The translations under genes were made by a program, and so were the position numbers. The notes beneath the pieces were generated by a model. The model did no database searches and was not told the DNA's origin. It saw nothing but the letters and a program-made list of their open reading frames with translations. Below are positions 40,000-51,686 of a stretch of DNA of 64,000 bases, one piece after another. The stretch comes from Fasciolopsis buskii (taxonomy: Eukaryota; Platyhelminthes; Trematoda; Plagiorchiida; Fasciolidae): positions 62,001 through 126,000 of the forward strand of contig LUCM01003878.1 in the NCBI GenBank assembly GCA_008360955.1. The letters run 5' to 3'. How positions within the stretch are numbered: position 1 is the stretch's first letter; each line of letters opens with the position of its first letter.

Positions 40000-41340
40000 T
40001 ATTTGAGAGCTCGAGATGTGCAAAACACATACGAGCAAAACCGTTGAAATATGGATTTTATCAGTAGATAACAAGGAAATGACTACATTACCAACCCCGC
40101 CCCTTCTGGTTACATTTAGACTTTACAGGTTTTCAACTCGGTGAATTTAACGCGCAGTCGGTTCGTACGTATTTCAGTTGAGGTACATTCTCTTATGCCA
40201 ACTACGAACTTGCAATGCCATTTTGGACGTGATCCAAATGAGGCGGTCTAGATTGGTAAAGTGGTTTCCTCACTTATAAGCTGGGCGAAGACAAATACTA
40301 CAGTGAAGACTACATTTGTGGACAAGGCATATCATAAATATGGGTGTATGCAAATCATAGAATTGGCAGTAGTAAGCGAAAAGCTGAAATTTATGCAAGA
40401 ACGTAACAATTTTTTCTTTTCTCTGTCTAGGCCTAGTACAGATGTCCGACTGTCCTCGTCTAGTGTGGCTGATTATTTGTGTTGCGCTTTAAGCTTATAG
40501 ATTTCCACGCGCCATTTGTTTTATCATTATCTGGAAGCCGATACCACCTTTCAGTTTCTGGTGAAAAGTCGTATGAACCAAATGCAACATGGATCACGGT
40601 TCCCGTGCATTAATATTGTTGCGAAGGCTCCTTATGTTCAGCTGAAAATAGATGGTCCTGATCAGTACCAGTGTCAACCAGCGTGGAGACTGTAAGCAGT
40701 TATCCGCTTTTTATCGATCTTCTGGCTTCAATCCTCCAGGTATTGTGAAAGCAGTCATACTGCTTTTGCTTTGCTTACCGTACGATAATGTGTGGCGTGG
40801 CATAAAAAACGCAGACAAGAATCCATGATCACCAAGACAAAAATTGACTATAATTAACGATTGTCGGTTTCTTGAGGTGCAACAGCTGATATGTTGGGCA
40901 ATTTTCTTTTTGGAGTCACATTATTTGCACTCATTTGTATTGTTATAAATTATGTCAACTCATATTTCAGAATATCGTAGTACCAAATCAAAGTTTTTCG
41001 TAACCTGGAAGGACAATATTCAGCCGATAGAGTCGATTTTCAGTATCAGTCATCAAAGTTTGTGTTTTAGCGACTACAACCATTTGTTTTTAAGGAAACT
41101 ATGGTTATGAAAGATACATAATCCAGAGATATTGCAGAAATCTTGAGCTTATTTCAAGCCGGTCAACAAACATGAAGAATGATTGATAAAGGAAGTTGCA
41201 GTGAGAGTAAAGAAGTCTTAGAAATGATATGATAATCACCGAGATAGTTGGTTGACTGTGTACAATCATTTGTCTCAGCTTATCCAAAAGTCTGATGAGT
41301 ATGATCTTCCGGCAAAGAACGGTGATCAAAACCGATGTGC
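40000..41340. other. Non-coding, nothing recognised
   Basis: AT-rich with only short open frames (79 codons at most) and no repeat or RNA signature. Confidence 0.4.
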
Positions 41341-41345
41341 AGGCA

Positions 41346-41415
41346 AGAATAGAATAGAATAGAATAGAATAGAATAGAATAGAATAGAATAGAATAGAGT
41401 AGAATAAAATAGAAC
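41346..41415. repeat. AGAAT pentanucleotide microsatellite
   Basis: About ten perfect AGAAT-type units followed by variant units (AGAGT, AAAAT). It explains the repetitive FYSIL-type peptide in the minus-strand open frame crossing it, which is not a real gene. Confidence 0.95.
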
Positions 41416-42794
41416 AGGAAAATTATACTTAATCATGCAGTGTAGTAGGATATAATTCAACAATAATTTTCGGTAACAAAATTCTATTTTAAGAAGTACT
41501 TTTTCTAAAGGGGGTAATCGGTTTAATGTTTGAACAAACGGTCTGCGTTGTAAAAGTCGCATTTGGTGTCGTCAGTCCATTATCTGTTGAGTTTGTCCTA
41601 ATTTCGCCAGGCTGGTAAAGAAATACTTTCTTAATAATAAAGATCGGATCCCAAATAAAATATATTTAAATCCAGTTTAGCAAATAGCTTTTACTAAGTT
41701 TTTGAACAAATAAATTAGTTCAACCAAAGTGGCTACATACCACGTACTTGAAACTGCAAATTACGCAGCTTGAATAATTCACCCACTCGTGAATTACTGT
41801 AATTCGCTCCTGTTTATTTTCCAATCTACATTGCAACGCACACGCATGCGGTTCCTTCGCGTTTGAGGACAAGAAGCAAACGTTTCATACGAAAAATACG
41901 TGCAATAAAATTTGGAATAAAAAAGGAACCAGCAGTAAATCGGTGGAATCAAGCGATCAGAGCCACCCCGCGTAAAATTCGACAAGCAGCATAGCCAAAC
42001 CGCAAACATTCTTTTTACGATCGAGTTTACCGTAATTTGCCCGTTCACCGTTCTTCTGGTACACATGCAAGTGTTCCAGATCATTCGAAAATACATTTAC
42101 CAAGCTAAAATATCAAACATTGGGGGAAACTGAATCCATCTGGACAACTGCCGGTTGTATTAGTGGAATTCGTCGAAGTGTTTGTTGGTTTCATGTCTAG
42201 AATATTTCTATTCATTTTCACACACTAATCAAACGGATAGTCACGGTCAATCACGAATGTCCAGAAATACTCAACTGCACCAGGCGCCGATGGTTCTGGT
42301 GCATAGGTTTGAGCGCATTCGTTGCTAAATTATATTTCTTTCTTAAACAGCTATTTGCTGTAAGTGTGGTAACAAAACTGCACACTAGATGGCAGCCTCC
42401 CTAAACGTGCTGCTTCCAACTGTAGCAATTTTATAGATCCTGTTTTGAACCCATCGGGACGAAATACTGAGTTTTTGTTTCTTTAGGATTGGGCCTGAGA
42501 TAGACGACTCATTGGCCCCTCCGTTTCTTGACAATGATTCTTTCAAATTAAGGCTTCGTCCATTTGAGAGCAAGCGCTTATTCAGACCTATGACAAGCTT
42601 TTGTGCACAAATTCGGAAATAGCATACTAAATTTGTTTTAGTATTTCGAAAATAAAAAGCTTTCTCTAATGCAATCGTGGCATGAACAAGTTGCTTAGAA
42701 CAAAGACCTCCATGTAAATCAACCCGATTAACATTAGTCACATTGATCTCCAAATAGACACTTCATTGTGCCGGAAACAGTTAGAGTTGTTGAG

Positions 42795-42830
42795 TTTGAA
42801 CGCAAATGTGGTTGCTTCGAATCCTAGCAC
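42795..42830 (+). mobile_element. Possible SINE B-box fragment
   Basis: GGTTGCTTCGAATCCTAGC (from 42810) matches the B-box consensus. An A-box upstream is not convincing. It is probably a SINE relic like the clearer copy 350 bp downstream. Confidence 0.3.
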
Positions 42831-43142
42831 CACTGATCACCTCCACTTTTGTCAGTATTTTAGGGACCACAAGCACAAACCGGCTGATTACCCTGCAGCA
42901 GACTCTTGCTTGTCATTTTGGAACTAGGTCAAAAAATATTCGTAACTGAGTAAGAATATGCTCTTTTATCTCAACATTTCATTAGCTGCCACAGTGTAGA
43001 ATAATATATATCTAATTAGTGACCCACTGCGCACTAATCTTCCCACTTAAGTTAGCCCGTGTTTCATGCCTATCCAAGAGAGATTGTTATAAGTAGGTTG
43101 AATGACATTTCTGAATAACTTTAGAAGAGACAATATGGAAAA

Positions 43143-43212
43143 TGGTGCAGAGGTGATCGTACAACCGCGTTAGTGTCGTACCAGCACAAATGTTGTGGAT
43201 TCGAATCTAACT
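43143..43212 (+). mobile_element. tRNA-derived SINE fragment
   Basis: TGGTGCAGAGGTGATCG (A-box region) and GTGGATTCGAATCTAAC (B-box, 43195-43211) are separated by a tRNA-like distance. The sequence between is not a good anticodon arm, so this is a SINE head. It lies 1.1 kb before the Penelope-like fragment on the same strand. Confidence 0.5.
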
Positions 43213-44379
43213 AATGCTAGCCAACTTCCCAGTTCGACGGCCTCCCAGCGACCGCGGCGCCAGTCCGCAAAATTTTCTGCGTCGACTTATCGGTATCTAA
43301 ATATGAAGTGAAGAATACAACACAAAGGTAACGAGTCACATTAAGCATTTGTTTGCTGTACCGGCTCATAAAACTAACATTCCAGCAGCACTGCTCTGAC
43401 CATATGATGATATTCCGATATTGAGGTTAGTCATTTGAGTCAAGCAATCACTGATCAGATAACAAAGATGGTCAAAATTTTACCTCGCCGGAAGGCGTAA
43501 CTTTATCAACGACCTCGATAAATACAGAATAAATTCGACATTTACGAGTTCATCGCTACATTGACACAATGACCAAAAACGTGCCTGTCCAGTGTGTTGT
43601 TACGGCAGCAAAGAAGACGCCCTGGTTAAGGCTATTTGCAAAGAATTAGTGACGTAACTCTATAAACTCGTCCTCGGGATAAAAAGAGATAAAGTGAAAC
43701 AACCCGTAGCCAAAGTCAAAACTGCAGACCGAAAGCGCACTTCAACCTGATTAGCCAAAACCAATGGTAAATATAATCGTTCTCGCACATGAGCGAATAA
43801 AACACGCAGCCAATTCATAAGTGGTTATTTTTTATCACGTATAAGATGCAAAGTGATTTTGACTCGCATTGCGCCTACAAATAGCGTTATAATAATTCAA
43901 ATATCTTGCTTCTGATTAAACTAGGCTGTTCTTTCTTTAACGATGCCTTTGCAGCGCAGGTTGACAATTGACGAAGCATTTCATTCAGGTGACAAACATT
44001 TTATCGCCAATTTCCAGCTGCGAACAATATTCGTCTTTCGTTCCTAACCAACAGGACACAATTTACCTTCGAAGGCAAACTAGCGACCACTTATCCTTCA
44101 CCCAGGGAATTGGATGGTAGTGCGGCAGAATGGTAGAAATATAAATAATATGCCATTCACAGGCGCACATTAGTGAAAAGGAGGCAGATGAGGGGAATAG
44201 TTTATTTGAGCAAATAGTAGGGAGCTAAATGCCATCCAGATAGGGGTTACCCTCGAAAGACGAGTTGGGAACTTTTAAAAAATATCAAAAGATTTCGAGG
44301 ATTAGACATGGGCCAACTTCTCGGTACCTCGGCAGCTATGGACGGAAAAGGTAAAAAGGACCGAATTCCACTCTGGGAA

Positions 44380-44640
44380 AGGAAACTTCTGGAACGCCAC
44401 GTGCCAAACTGTTTGATACGTCTGAACCGCCTGCGTTTGTGAACGAGACTAAATCCGCTTTAAAAATATTCGTAATTCCGGCAATGGGTCATACGCGACC
44501 AGTTGAAGGGTTAACTGATACGGAACGTACTGCACTAGAGATATTCATGAATGGTGGCAATACCATCAAGCTACACGCTGACCAGTGAAGGAAAACAGTA
44601 ATTATGGATACAGCCAATGGAATTTTAGATCGACAGTGAC
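44380..44640 (+). pseudogene. Penelope-like element reverse-transcriptase fragment
   Basis: The plus-strand frame gives, in order, KGPNSTLGKETSG, ETKSALKIFV, GLTDTERTALEIF and, after NGGNTIKLHADQ and a stop, RKTVIMDTANGILDRQ. This follows the N-terminal part of Penelope-like RTs, where an LSKGPNF-type motif leads to a TxxExxAL helix, then IVIxPADKG and a TVVMDRxxYL motif. The ADKG motif is damaged (HADQ followed by TGA). The catalytic YxDD region and a GIY-YIG endonuclease were not found. Only a short, decayed piece of the element remains. The match is from memory of the motif order and was not searched. Confidence 0.6.
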
Positions 44641-45043
44641 AATATCATATCGTCTGTCGATCAGATGTGTGTAGTCAAAAAACTAAACTCATCAAAAATG
44701 CGCTTTCAAAAAAAAAGTTTGTCTTTAAAAGCAGCATGAAAAGCAAAGTTAAACGAATATAACGAAACAGCCTCGTTTGCATAGCTACAAGTATCTCTTC
44801 CTCTTGAAAGACCGAACTGATTTTTGTACCTGCCAAATGATGTCCGCTTTTCTTGCAATAGTTCTGACAATGTTTACTATACCGTGGAATCGTCGTTTCC
44901 TCATAACGGTAGGGAAGTGACGCTTGGTCACAAAGAAACAGAGGTATTTCTGAATAAATGACGGCCCTTTGCACTCGACTCTGAACCAACAAATCTCAGG
45001 TGTCGGTTACATGGGACGGCAAACCAATCTTGTTTGGACTACC

Positions 45044-45244
45044 TGACTTGGTGGAAGATGTTCGATTGGAGTAAACGGGCACTAACCGTGTATCCTCTAG
45101 AAGCTGTCGCACACCACTGACTGTCATTGTGGACGACATCTGAATAAACTTGAACCAATTATTTGGATTAATCTAATGGTGACATGCACACCACTCGCGT
45201 GAAACAGTTCGGCTTCAAACTCTGGGTGCGATGAGATATATGCA
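45044..45244. repeat. 201-bp inverted repeat, left arm
   Basis: The sequence is the reverse complement of 47467-47667 with about three mismatches in 201 bp and no indels. Both arms contain a short open frame (SSHPEFEAELFHASG), here within a 102-codon minus-strand frame (45432-45124). A further block just outside (TTCCCGA..., then GATGACCTGAGTTT, about 45285-45325) recurs in direct, not inverted, orientation near 47707-47755. That points to a rearrangement, not a simple hairpin transposon. Confidence 0.85.
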
Positions 45245-46213
45245 CCACAGAAGAGCTCGAATGAGAACGAAACGCGAGCGTGGTGCTTCCCGAGTTCAAG
45301 ACTGGCCGGATGACCTGAGTTTTCTGCCTTGACAGCGGAGTCCAAAGGGCAGTCAGTCATGCAACATTGCATCAACCACGCAAAGTAATGGCAAGCATTT
45401 TTGACATACAAACCATTTTCACATTTATGCATTGGAGTGTGAAGATAATCCTAAGAACCTCAAATTTTATTTCTGGATTGGTGATCGAGTGCAATTTCGA
45501 TTGGATGATGGAGCAAAGTGGATTAATCCGATCAAGACAATGCTGACTTCATACTGCCCACTAACCGGGTATTTAATAACACACGCATAGTCAAGTACTG
45601 TAGTGGTTTGCACGATGTAATGATGATGGTTGCCGAACTATAAAGAACAATATACTAGCAAGATGCACCATATTTTCATTAAAATTTTTATCGGGCTACG
45701 AAAGAAACGAGTAATGTTAAACGATAAACAAGAGATAGGTAGAGGTGCAAGGATCTCTCACTGCGTACACGTTGCATGGTAACGAAGAACAAATACAAGC
45801 ACCAAGGTTTGGGTGAGTTAGCAATGAGGATCATTATGAATCCCGCTTGAGAATTTTTCGTAAGTTTCATGGTGTTAATTACTAAAACACGAGAGTGGGG
45901 TTTGCGAATCAAGTCATTCGCTGCATGTTAAGTTTTTGAGCAGCCTTTTTAATCAGATGAAGTTTGAGAAGTAAACTGAACAGGACAGTTAACAGTGAGA
46001 CAGGATACCTGCAACCAGCAGAAAACTTGCATGGACTTAGTGAACAAACGTCGGCTTGTTTTGCTTTAACAACAGCGTCCTTTTTTCTTACTGTAGTGGA
46101 TGCACAATCAACGTCTTTAAGCATGAAAGAGTGTAGATTATTATAGCTCTGAAATACTTAGGTGGTGGATGCCAGCTGTATGAAAGATCCAGTAAGATTT
46201 GCACATTTTTTCA

Positions 46214-47160
46214 TCATACAAAGTGGTTTGCTGTAAGAGGACTAAAATTCCTGGTTAAATGCATGCTCAAAAGAGAAACGTGTGTGGAGAACATTTGAGC
46301 TAGATTTAGTTTGTTGACTATGCTAGGTGATTTTAGGTCCTTGGAAAAACAAGAAGAGGACGAGTGTTCCAGAGCTCTCCGCCCCGGCGATAAAGAGAAG
46401 ATTGAACCAGTGAAGCTCGACATTCAGTGATGAACACTTGATGAGGACGACTGGCCGTCTCAGTACGAGAACAGCAAGAAACATCTAGGGTAAGGGGACT
46501 CATCGAAGCTAGTTCGAAAGAACAGAAACCAAAATAAGGGTGACAGAAGAAAACCAGTCAGGCAGCAGCCTAGTGAATAGCAAGCAACTGGAGTGGATGT
46601 AAAAAGAAACTGGCACATTGCAGAAAACCAACTTTGCACGCAGCTAAGTGGACAAGTGCTGACATAAACGGAGACCAACAAAGAGACATACTCATGATTA
46701 GGTCCAATAATGAAAGTCATTCGGTGGAATGAAGAGAAGCCGAGTAAACATTCATATGAGGAGAATAAAGGTGTTTGAGTGAAATAGAAGGGTCAGTAGT
46801 CTTAAAAGGAGTGAAGAATGTGTTCGATAGAGATTTCGGCAGAGATTCGTCCTACATTGGAGGCAAATGAAGCAATGAGAACAGTACGCACGTGATTGAG
46901 ATTGGTAGTGACGATCAATGAAACCGTGAAGATTAACATCACTGGCAGGATGACGAGATGGAGGCTGATGTAAAAATAGGGAAAATAGGCTGGGAACATG
47001 CCGGAAACCTTGCAGAATACCAATACACATAGGAAAGCACCTTTAAGAAAACAAAAACAATGACCATGAGTTTATGGGGATTAAACAATTGGCTTTACGT
47101 TTATAACCAAAAATCAAGATAAGAAACCCTGAGATAAAGATTAAAAACAGCACTGGCGCA
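46214..47160. other. Purine-rich plus-strand segment
   Basis: Nearly 1 kb in which the plus strand is enriched in A and G (for example GGAAAAACAAGAAGAGGACG near 46340). Minus-strand open frames of 86 and 92 codons here translate the pyrimidine-rich complement and are hydrophobic by composition, so they are not evidence of genes. Confidence 0.4.
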
Positions 47161-47466
47161 AGAATGAGGCGGACAAATCTTTAGCCATACCTTTAGTCAT
47201 ACCTTTACAAGGTTGCCGATTTGAAGACAACTCTAGGGAAAGCTTAACGATTGGCAGCCACACACCGAAGTTTGAGTGAATTTCTGAAAATATCTGCCCA
47301 CTAGATATGTCACTGCAGCGCAACCAACATATTCCGAAGCATTTCGAGTTTTAGTCTATGAAAAAACTAAATGTTGTTAGCCAGCAGTTCAATTACACTT
47401 GCAGCAGAAATGAAAAGCTGCTAAAGGATCTGAGATGGGTCTTGCAAGCTTAAATTTTTCGACACC

Positions 47467-47667
47467 TGCATATATCTCATCGCACCCAGAGTTTGAAGCC
47501 GAACTGTTTCACGCGAGTGGTGTGCATGTCACCATTAGATTAATTCAAATAATTGGTCCAAGTTTATTCAGATGTCGTCTACAATGACAGTCAGTGGTGT
47601 GCGACAGCTTCTAGAGGATACACGGTTAGTGCCCGTTTACTCCAATCGAACATCTTCCACCAAGTCA
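47467..47667. repeat. 201-bp inverted repeat, right arm
   Basis: Partner of 45044-45244. The junctions are sharp: similarity stops at TGCA on one side and at the TGACTTGG complement on the other. Confidence 0.85.
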
Positions 47668-47759
47668 CCACTGATATTCCCTAGTGAGTGCGATACCCGA
47701 GTCTGATGTTTCCCGATCCCAATGGTGACCGAATGACCTGAGTTTGTGCAATGAAAATA

Positions 47760-50700
47760 AATTCCAAATGCTAATTATTCAATCAAAATTGACTCCTACA
47801 CTTCGTTTATTTATGTGAAAAAATCCTTCCGCTCTCTGTTGCAACTGGGAGTTATCAAAAATTAAGACTAGACAGTCATTTTATGCATAAATGTCCAGCC
47901 GCATGTCCCGTATTTTACAGCTTATATCTTGCTCATTCGGAATTAAGGCAGAAATATTCCACCTTTGAGCAGACTATTTGCAAGAATTTGTCATAGATCC
48001 TAGGAGATGTGACCTTCAAGTAATAATTGATCACAAATTGTCTCAGATTCAAACGTCCGAACCACAATATGTACAATATATCGCTGTATCACCGTTTCAA
48101 GTGCCATCAGAGATAAGTTGGTGATATCTTGTTTTACTAAGACCTCTGTCGGTAAGCTTGAGTTAACTGGTTGCGTTCCGTTTCTAGTTTACGCGGAGGA
48201 ACAGTCATACTCCATGACTCTCAAGCTCCAATGCACTACGGAAAGGACGGGTATTCGTGACTCAGGATCTTAGAATATCATGGGACCGACTAAGGTTTCA
48301 TCGAGTCAAGCATGGCAAACAGCCAGGCGACAACAAAGGGCCGGTTAACATCAAAGTGTTAGGTGGATTTGGCATTCGTGCTTCGAATATTTTTCGAGGA
48401 AAAAGCTCTTCCATATACTTGACCACGGATAGTTGGGGCAGGTGACTTCTTCTGCTGATATTGTGGAAGATCTCACTTTTGAGTATCACCGAATGTCAGA
48501 CACAGCAGACAAAATCAGTGCGTGCACAACTGGTGACAAGGATTCGAGGCAGGAAGTCAATGTTAGTATGCCGTGGATCAATATAAACACAAAAATTGTA
48601 GACAGCATTTGCCTTTGCTTCAAATTATGACAGCTATGTGCTAAATATTACATTAGTAAGCTCAGTTACATTGTATACATTACTGTCTTATTTATCAGAA
48701 AACAAAACCACCTGAAGGGAAAAAAGTAGTGAACCATCTAAGTGATATACAGCCTTTTGGCAATCATCAAATGAGAAAAATCCAGTATTTAATATCAAAA
48801 TTTTCTGAAATGTAACGAAAATAGTCTTGAATTTGATATTTTGGATTCATAAGGGTAGTATTTTGTTAGGCTACATTTAGGTTTATTCGAATCAAACATC
48901 AACACCAGATCAATTGCGACAAGTATTTAGCAACCGGGAAATCATTCCCCAGCTGCTTCGACTTCAGTCAATCCTTTCGGTTCTTGTTTCATTTCGTTTC
49001 GCCTAATCCAACAATAGTGACCAAGTGACTTCTGACAGGTCGATACAACACTCCTTTGTTAGTCATAGAGAAGCAGTATACTTGGTTTTGGTTCAAGACA
49101 GTGCTAGTTGGTCTATTATCCATTCGAAAACATCATAAAATTCGAAAAACTTCGGCGTCTTCCTCGATGTACGGTGATGAAAATTGACTGGAATTTACCC
49201 AGCAAAACGGTCCGCATAGTGAAATCTGTTAGCCCGCTTCATTTATCGTGCATAACACGTTAATAATTAGGTGAAACTCCAGTGATGTGAAATTTTAGGC
49301 ATCTCCTCATAGTCTCACCAAGAAGACCACGAAACTCGATGATTATTGATTAACTGCTAATTTTTCACCCAACTTAGTAAAAACACCTATGGTTTTCCAA
49401 AGTTCTTAGCAAATGTGAGTAATACCCATTAGTTGGTTTACTCTATCGGTTGACAACGATTACTTCCAAGTCCAGAAAGACGATTGGTTTACCTACATTT
49501 CAATGTTCGTTTCTATTACATGATTCATGCAGCCATGCGGACACTAGGAATCTTTGGGTAAAATTTATTCAACCCGGATTCCAACCTGTTTTTAGCATAA
49601 TAATGTTTGTTGAAAGCAGAACATTCGAGATCCGTGGCAACATGTACTCAATCAAGGGCCCAAGTACGAAAGACACTAAATCATCTGCGCCAAACGAGTT
49701 AAGCTGACTCTGTCAAGTGACTCAAACAACATGTTCATCTGAATTCATTCGATATATAGTGCCCGTTTTTTGTGCGACTCGGAAATACTCCGTTCTTCTT
49801 GAGTGTATGAGGATGGGCCACAGAGAATATGAACCGGGATGCTTGGGCAATTCCATACTCTCGATAAAATTACATCATGATTTCTTGAGCAATAGACAAT
49901 TTTGAATACCAGAGTCCTCACTATGATCTTCGGCAGTGGCCACAGGTTAATCACATCAGCTCTCTCCCAGGAAAACGAAATGTTCAGGGTAGAATCGAAC
50001 ATTCACTATATCAGACCGGTACGCACTACAGAAAGAATACGTTCAATTGATGGAGGAGAACATGGGAAAGAAGAAAAGTTAGCTGAGATGTGGTCAACCT
50101 ATGGCTGAAAATATTACTCTTGGTCTGGTAGAATTGGCAAAAGAAAGGCTATCATCTAGTCTGCAATTGCATTTTCATTTTGTAGCCATCTTTGAGGGAA
50201 CATTTCTTGTCTAAAGTGATTATGCTGAAAGAAAAAATGCATAACAGATAGAAGTGCTCCGCTGAAATACGCGCTATTTGCAACTCTTGCATGAATATAT
50301 TTTGCAATCCGTGCTGTTTCTTAGACGCATCCAATTTATTTGCTTACGCATATACGAGATATTTAGTCTTTTTCAGTTTTGGTTAATTGTGATGGGCTGT
50401 TTAAGTTATATGCTTTTAGATGTTCACGTCCAAGTAAACCTTAGCAACTAAAATGGTGATCGAGCACGGGAAACTATCAATCGAATTACAAGATTAAAGT
50501 CTACTACTATCATTTCTTTTCATATGTCGTCTGTTTTGATTAGGTAGCTTCAGCTAATTTCTTGAGACTAAAGTAAACAGTTTGTAACAGTACATGATTT
50601 GCTGTAATTTTCAAGCACATTATTTAGAACACAAACAGGGGCTCAATAACATCAGCCTCGTAAAAATTGATTGCTAACAAATATTAGGAAGATATGTTCA

Positions 50701-50940
50701 GATATTTCCTCTGAAACAGTCGAACCACGTATTCACGGCAATCTTTCTTATTCGGACTTTAGTTACATATAGATATATATCACCAGAATGAAATTTGCAA
50801 CGTCAGGAGTGTTCAGGGAAGCTGATCGTCGAAGAATCCACATAAGAACCACAACTGTGATTCGTTTATAAGTCTTTGTCAGTTGGGCTGAGCCAACCTC
50901 AGGAACGAGAGCGGAATGCCCCAGAATATACATATGTATA
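47760..50940. other. No supported gene; one stop-poor stretch at 49.4-50.1 kb
   Basis: Most of this is AT-rich non-coding DNA. Between about 49420 and 50108 the plus strand has 85-, 62- and 68-codon frames almost end to end (one stop at 49705-49707, then a frame change near 49905). All three frames are unusually open, so coding cannot be assigned. No donor/acceptor pair joins them convincingly. Confidence 0.35.
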
Positions 50941-50943
50941 TAT

Positions 50944-51082
50944 AGAAGCAGCAAGTAGTATCCGGAAGAGTAAACAAAATCTGCCCGGGAGCACATACCT
51001 GACGAGCGATAATAACCGCGAAACCGGTCGTGTGCTCCCGGGCAAATTTTGTTCACTCATCCAGATATTACTCACTACTTCT
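50944..51082 (+). mobile_element. Near-palindromic retrozyme-like element, copy C
   Basis: Two 48-nt arms (50944-50991 and 51035-51082) are reverse complements with about eight mismatches and enclose the core of a hammerhead ribozyme. The arms share GTAAACAAAATCTGCCCGGG / CCCGGGCAAATTTTGTTCAC. Copies A and B share a different left arm, so the near-perfect palindrome is specific to this copy and may reflect copying of the right arm into the left. The element is flanked by ATATAC/TATATA on the left and a CT-then-TA repeat on the right. Target-site duplications could not be defined. Confidence 0.75.
50983..51043 (+). ncRNA. Type I hammerhead ribozyme, apparently intact
   Basis: This self-cleaving RNA has every conserved core part. 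Stem I is GCCCGGGAG (50983-50991) with CTCCCGGGC (51035-51043), a CA bulge, then CATAC (50994-50998) with GTGTG (51030-51034). The core is CTGACGA (50999-51005). Stem II is GCG (51006-51008) with CGC (51017-51019) around an 8-nt loop. GAAA follows (51020-51023), whose last A (A15.1) pairs with U16.1 at 51028 to start stem III, ACC/GGT. C17 is at 51029, so cleavage is predicted after 51029. Stem III has no loop, as in newt and schistosome hammerheads, which act best as dimers. Tandem or circular transcripts would therefore be the likely substrate. Sequence and pairing were checked by eye. Confidence 0.85.
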
Positions 51083-51126
51083 CTCTCTCCCTCCTCTCTC
51101 TCTCACTCTATATATATATATATATA
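51079..51126. repeat. CT-rich tract followed by TA microsatellite
   Basis: A CTCT/CCTC tract runs into (TA)n ending at 51126, directly abutting the right arm of hammerhead element C. Confidence 0.9.
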
Positions 51127-51549
51127 ACTATGGAGATGTTCCTCAGAACAGCTTTGAATGGCGATCATTCAACTTCTGTAGAACGCTTCCATTTCGAATT
51201 TTCTGGCCTGTATGAAGTTCCTGTCATCCTTGCTATTTTTATCGTTTTAACCCAATTTTCAAGAGCAATGAAGATCACCTCAAAAATCCAGCCATTATTT
51301 AGTCACATTTTTTCACTAACTAATCTCCTCCACATCACCATAGTATTTCGAACAAAAACCAGACTATTCAGATTTTGAACCTATCCAGTCTCGCAACTTG
51401 ATATCTTGCAGGAAGGAAAGGCTATAGCATCCTTTATTTTAAAGGCCCCAGTTCCACAGAATGAGGCCTTGAAATGGGACTACATACCATATACACCTGA
51501 TAAATACGCCCGTTCACTTGATTTTTCTCATATTTATGATGATGTCCAG

Positions 51550-51686
51550 TGATTTCTTGTGTCCCGTGCCACCGTGAGGTTCCCTTAGCAAACACGAAAG
51601 CCAAGCGCGCCCCCGAAGACCACTTCCGTCGTCCTGAACTGCGATATGCAAACGCGGAAGGGAAACTCCATCCGAATCCCAGTTGA
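51550..51686 (+). CDS. Candidate terminal exon or repeat-borne coding segment, product unknown
   Basis: After a possible acceptor (GATGATGTCCAG, ending at 51549) the plus strand reads ISCVPCHREVPLANTKAK, then RAPEDHFRRPELRYANAE, ending GKLHPNPS before TGA (51684-51686). The segment is about 54% GC with many G/C third positions, unlike its flanks. A CxxCH pair is present but is too little to call a metal site. The minus strand is also open across it (51736-51434, 100 codons), so the strand is uncertain. It lies 470 bp from the hammerhead element and may belong to a repeat. Confidence 0.3.

Noticed and set aside
41290..41320. CTGATGAG hammerhead-like start
   Set aside because: No GAAA block or pairing follows.
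41326..41562. Minus-strand frame with a repeated FYSIL peptide
   Set aside because: It is a translation of the AGAAT microsatellite.
42385..42753. 122-codon minus-strand frame, serine-rich
   Set aside because: Looks protein-like, but an acceptor-like TTTAG inside the frame has no matching donor and the length is compatible with chance.
46460..47030. Hydrophobic minus-strand frames that could be read as membrane proteins
   Set aside because: The hydrophobicity follows from the pyrimidine-rich strand, and overlapping frames look alike.
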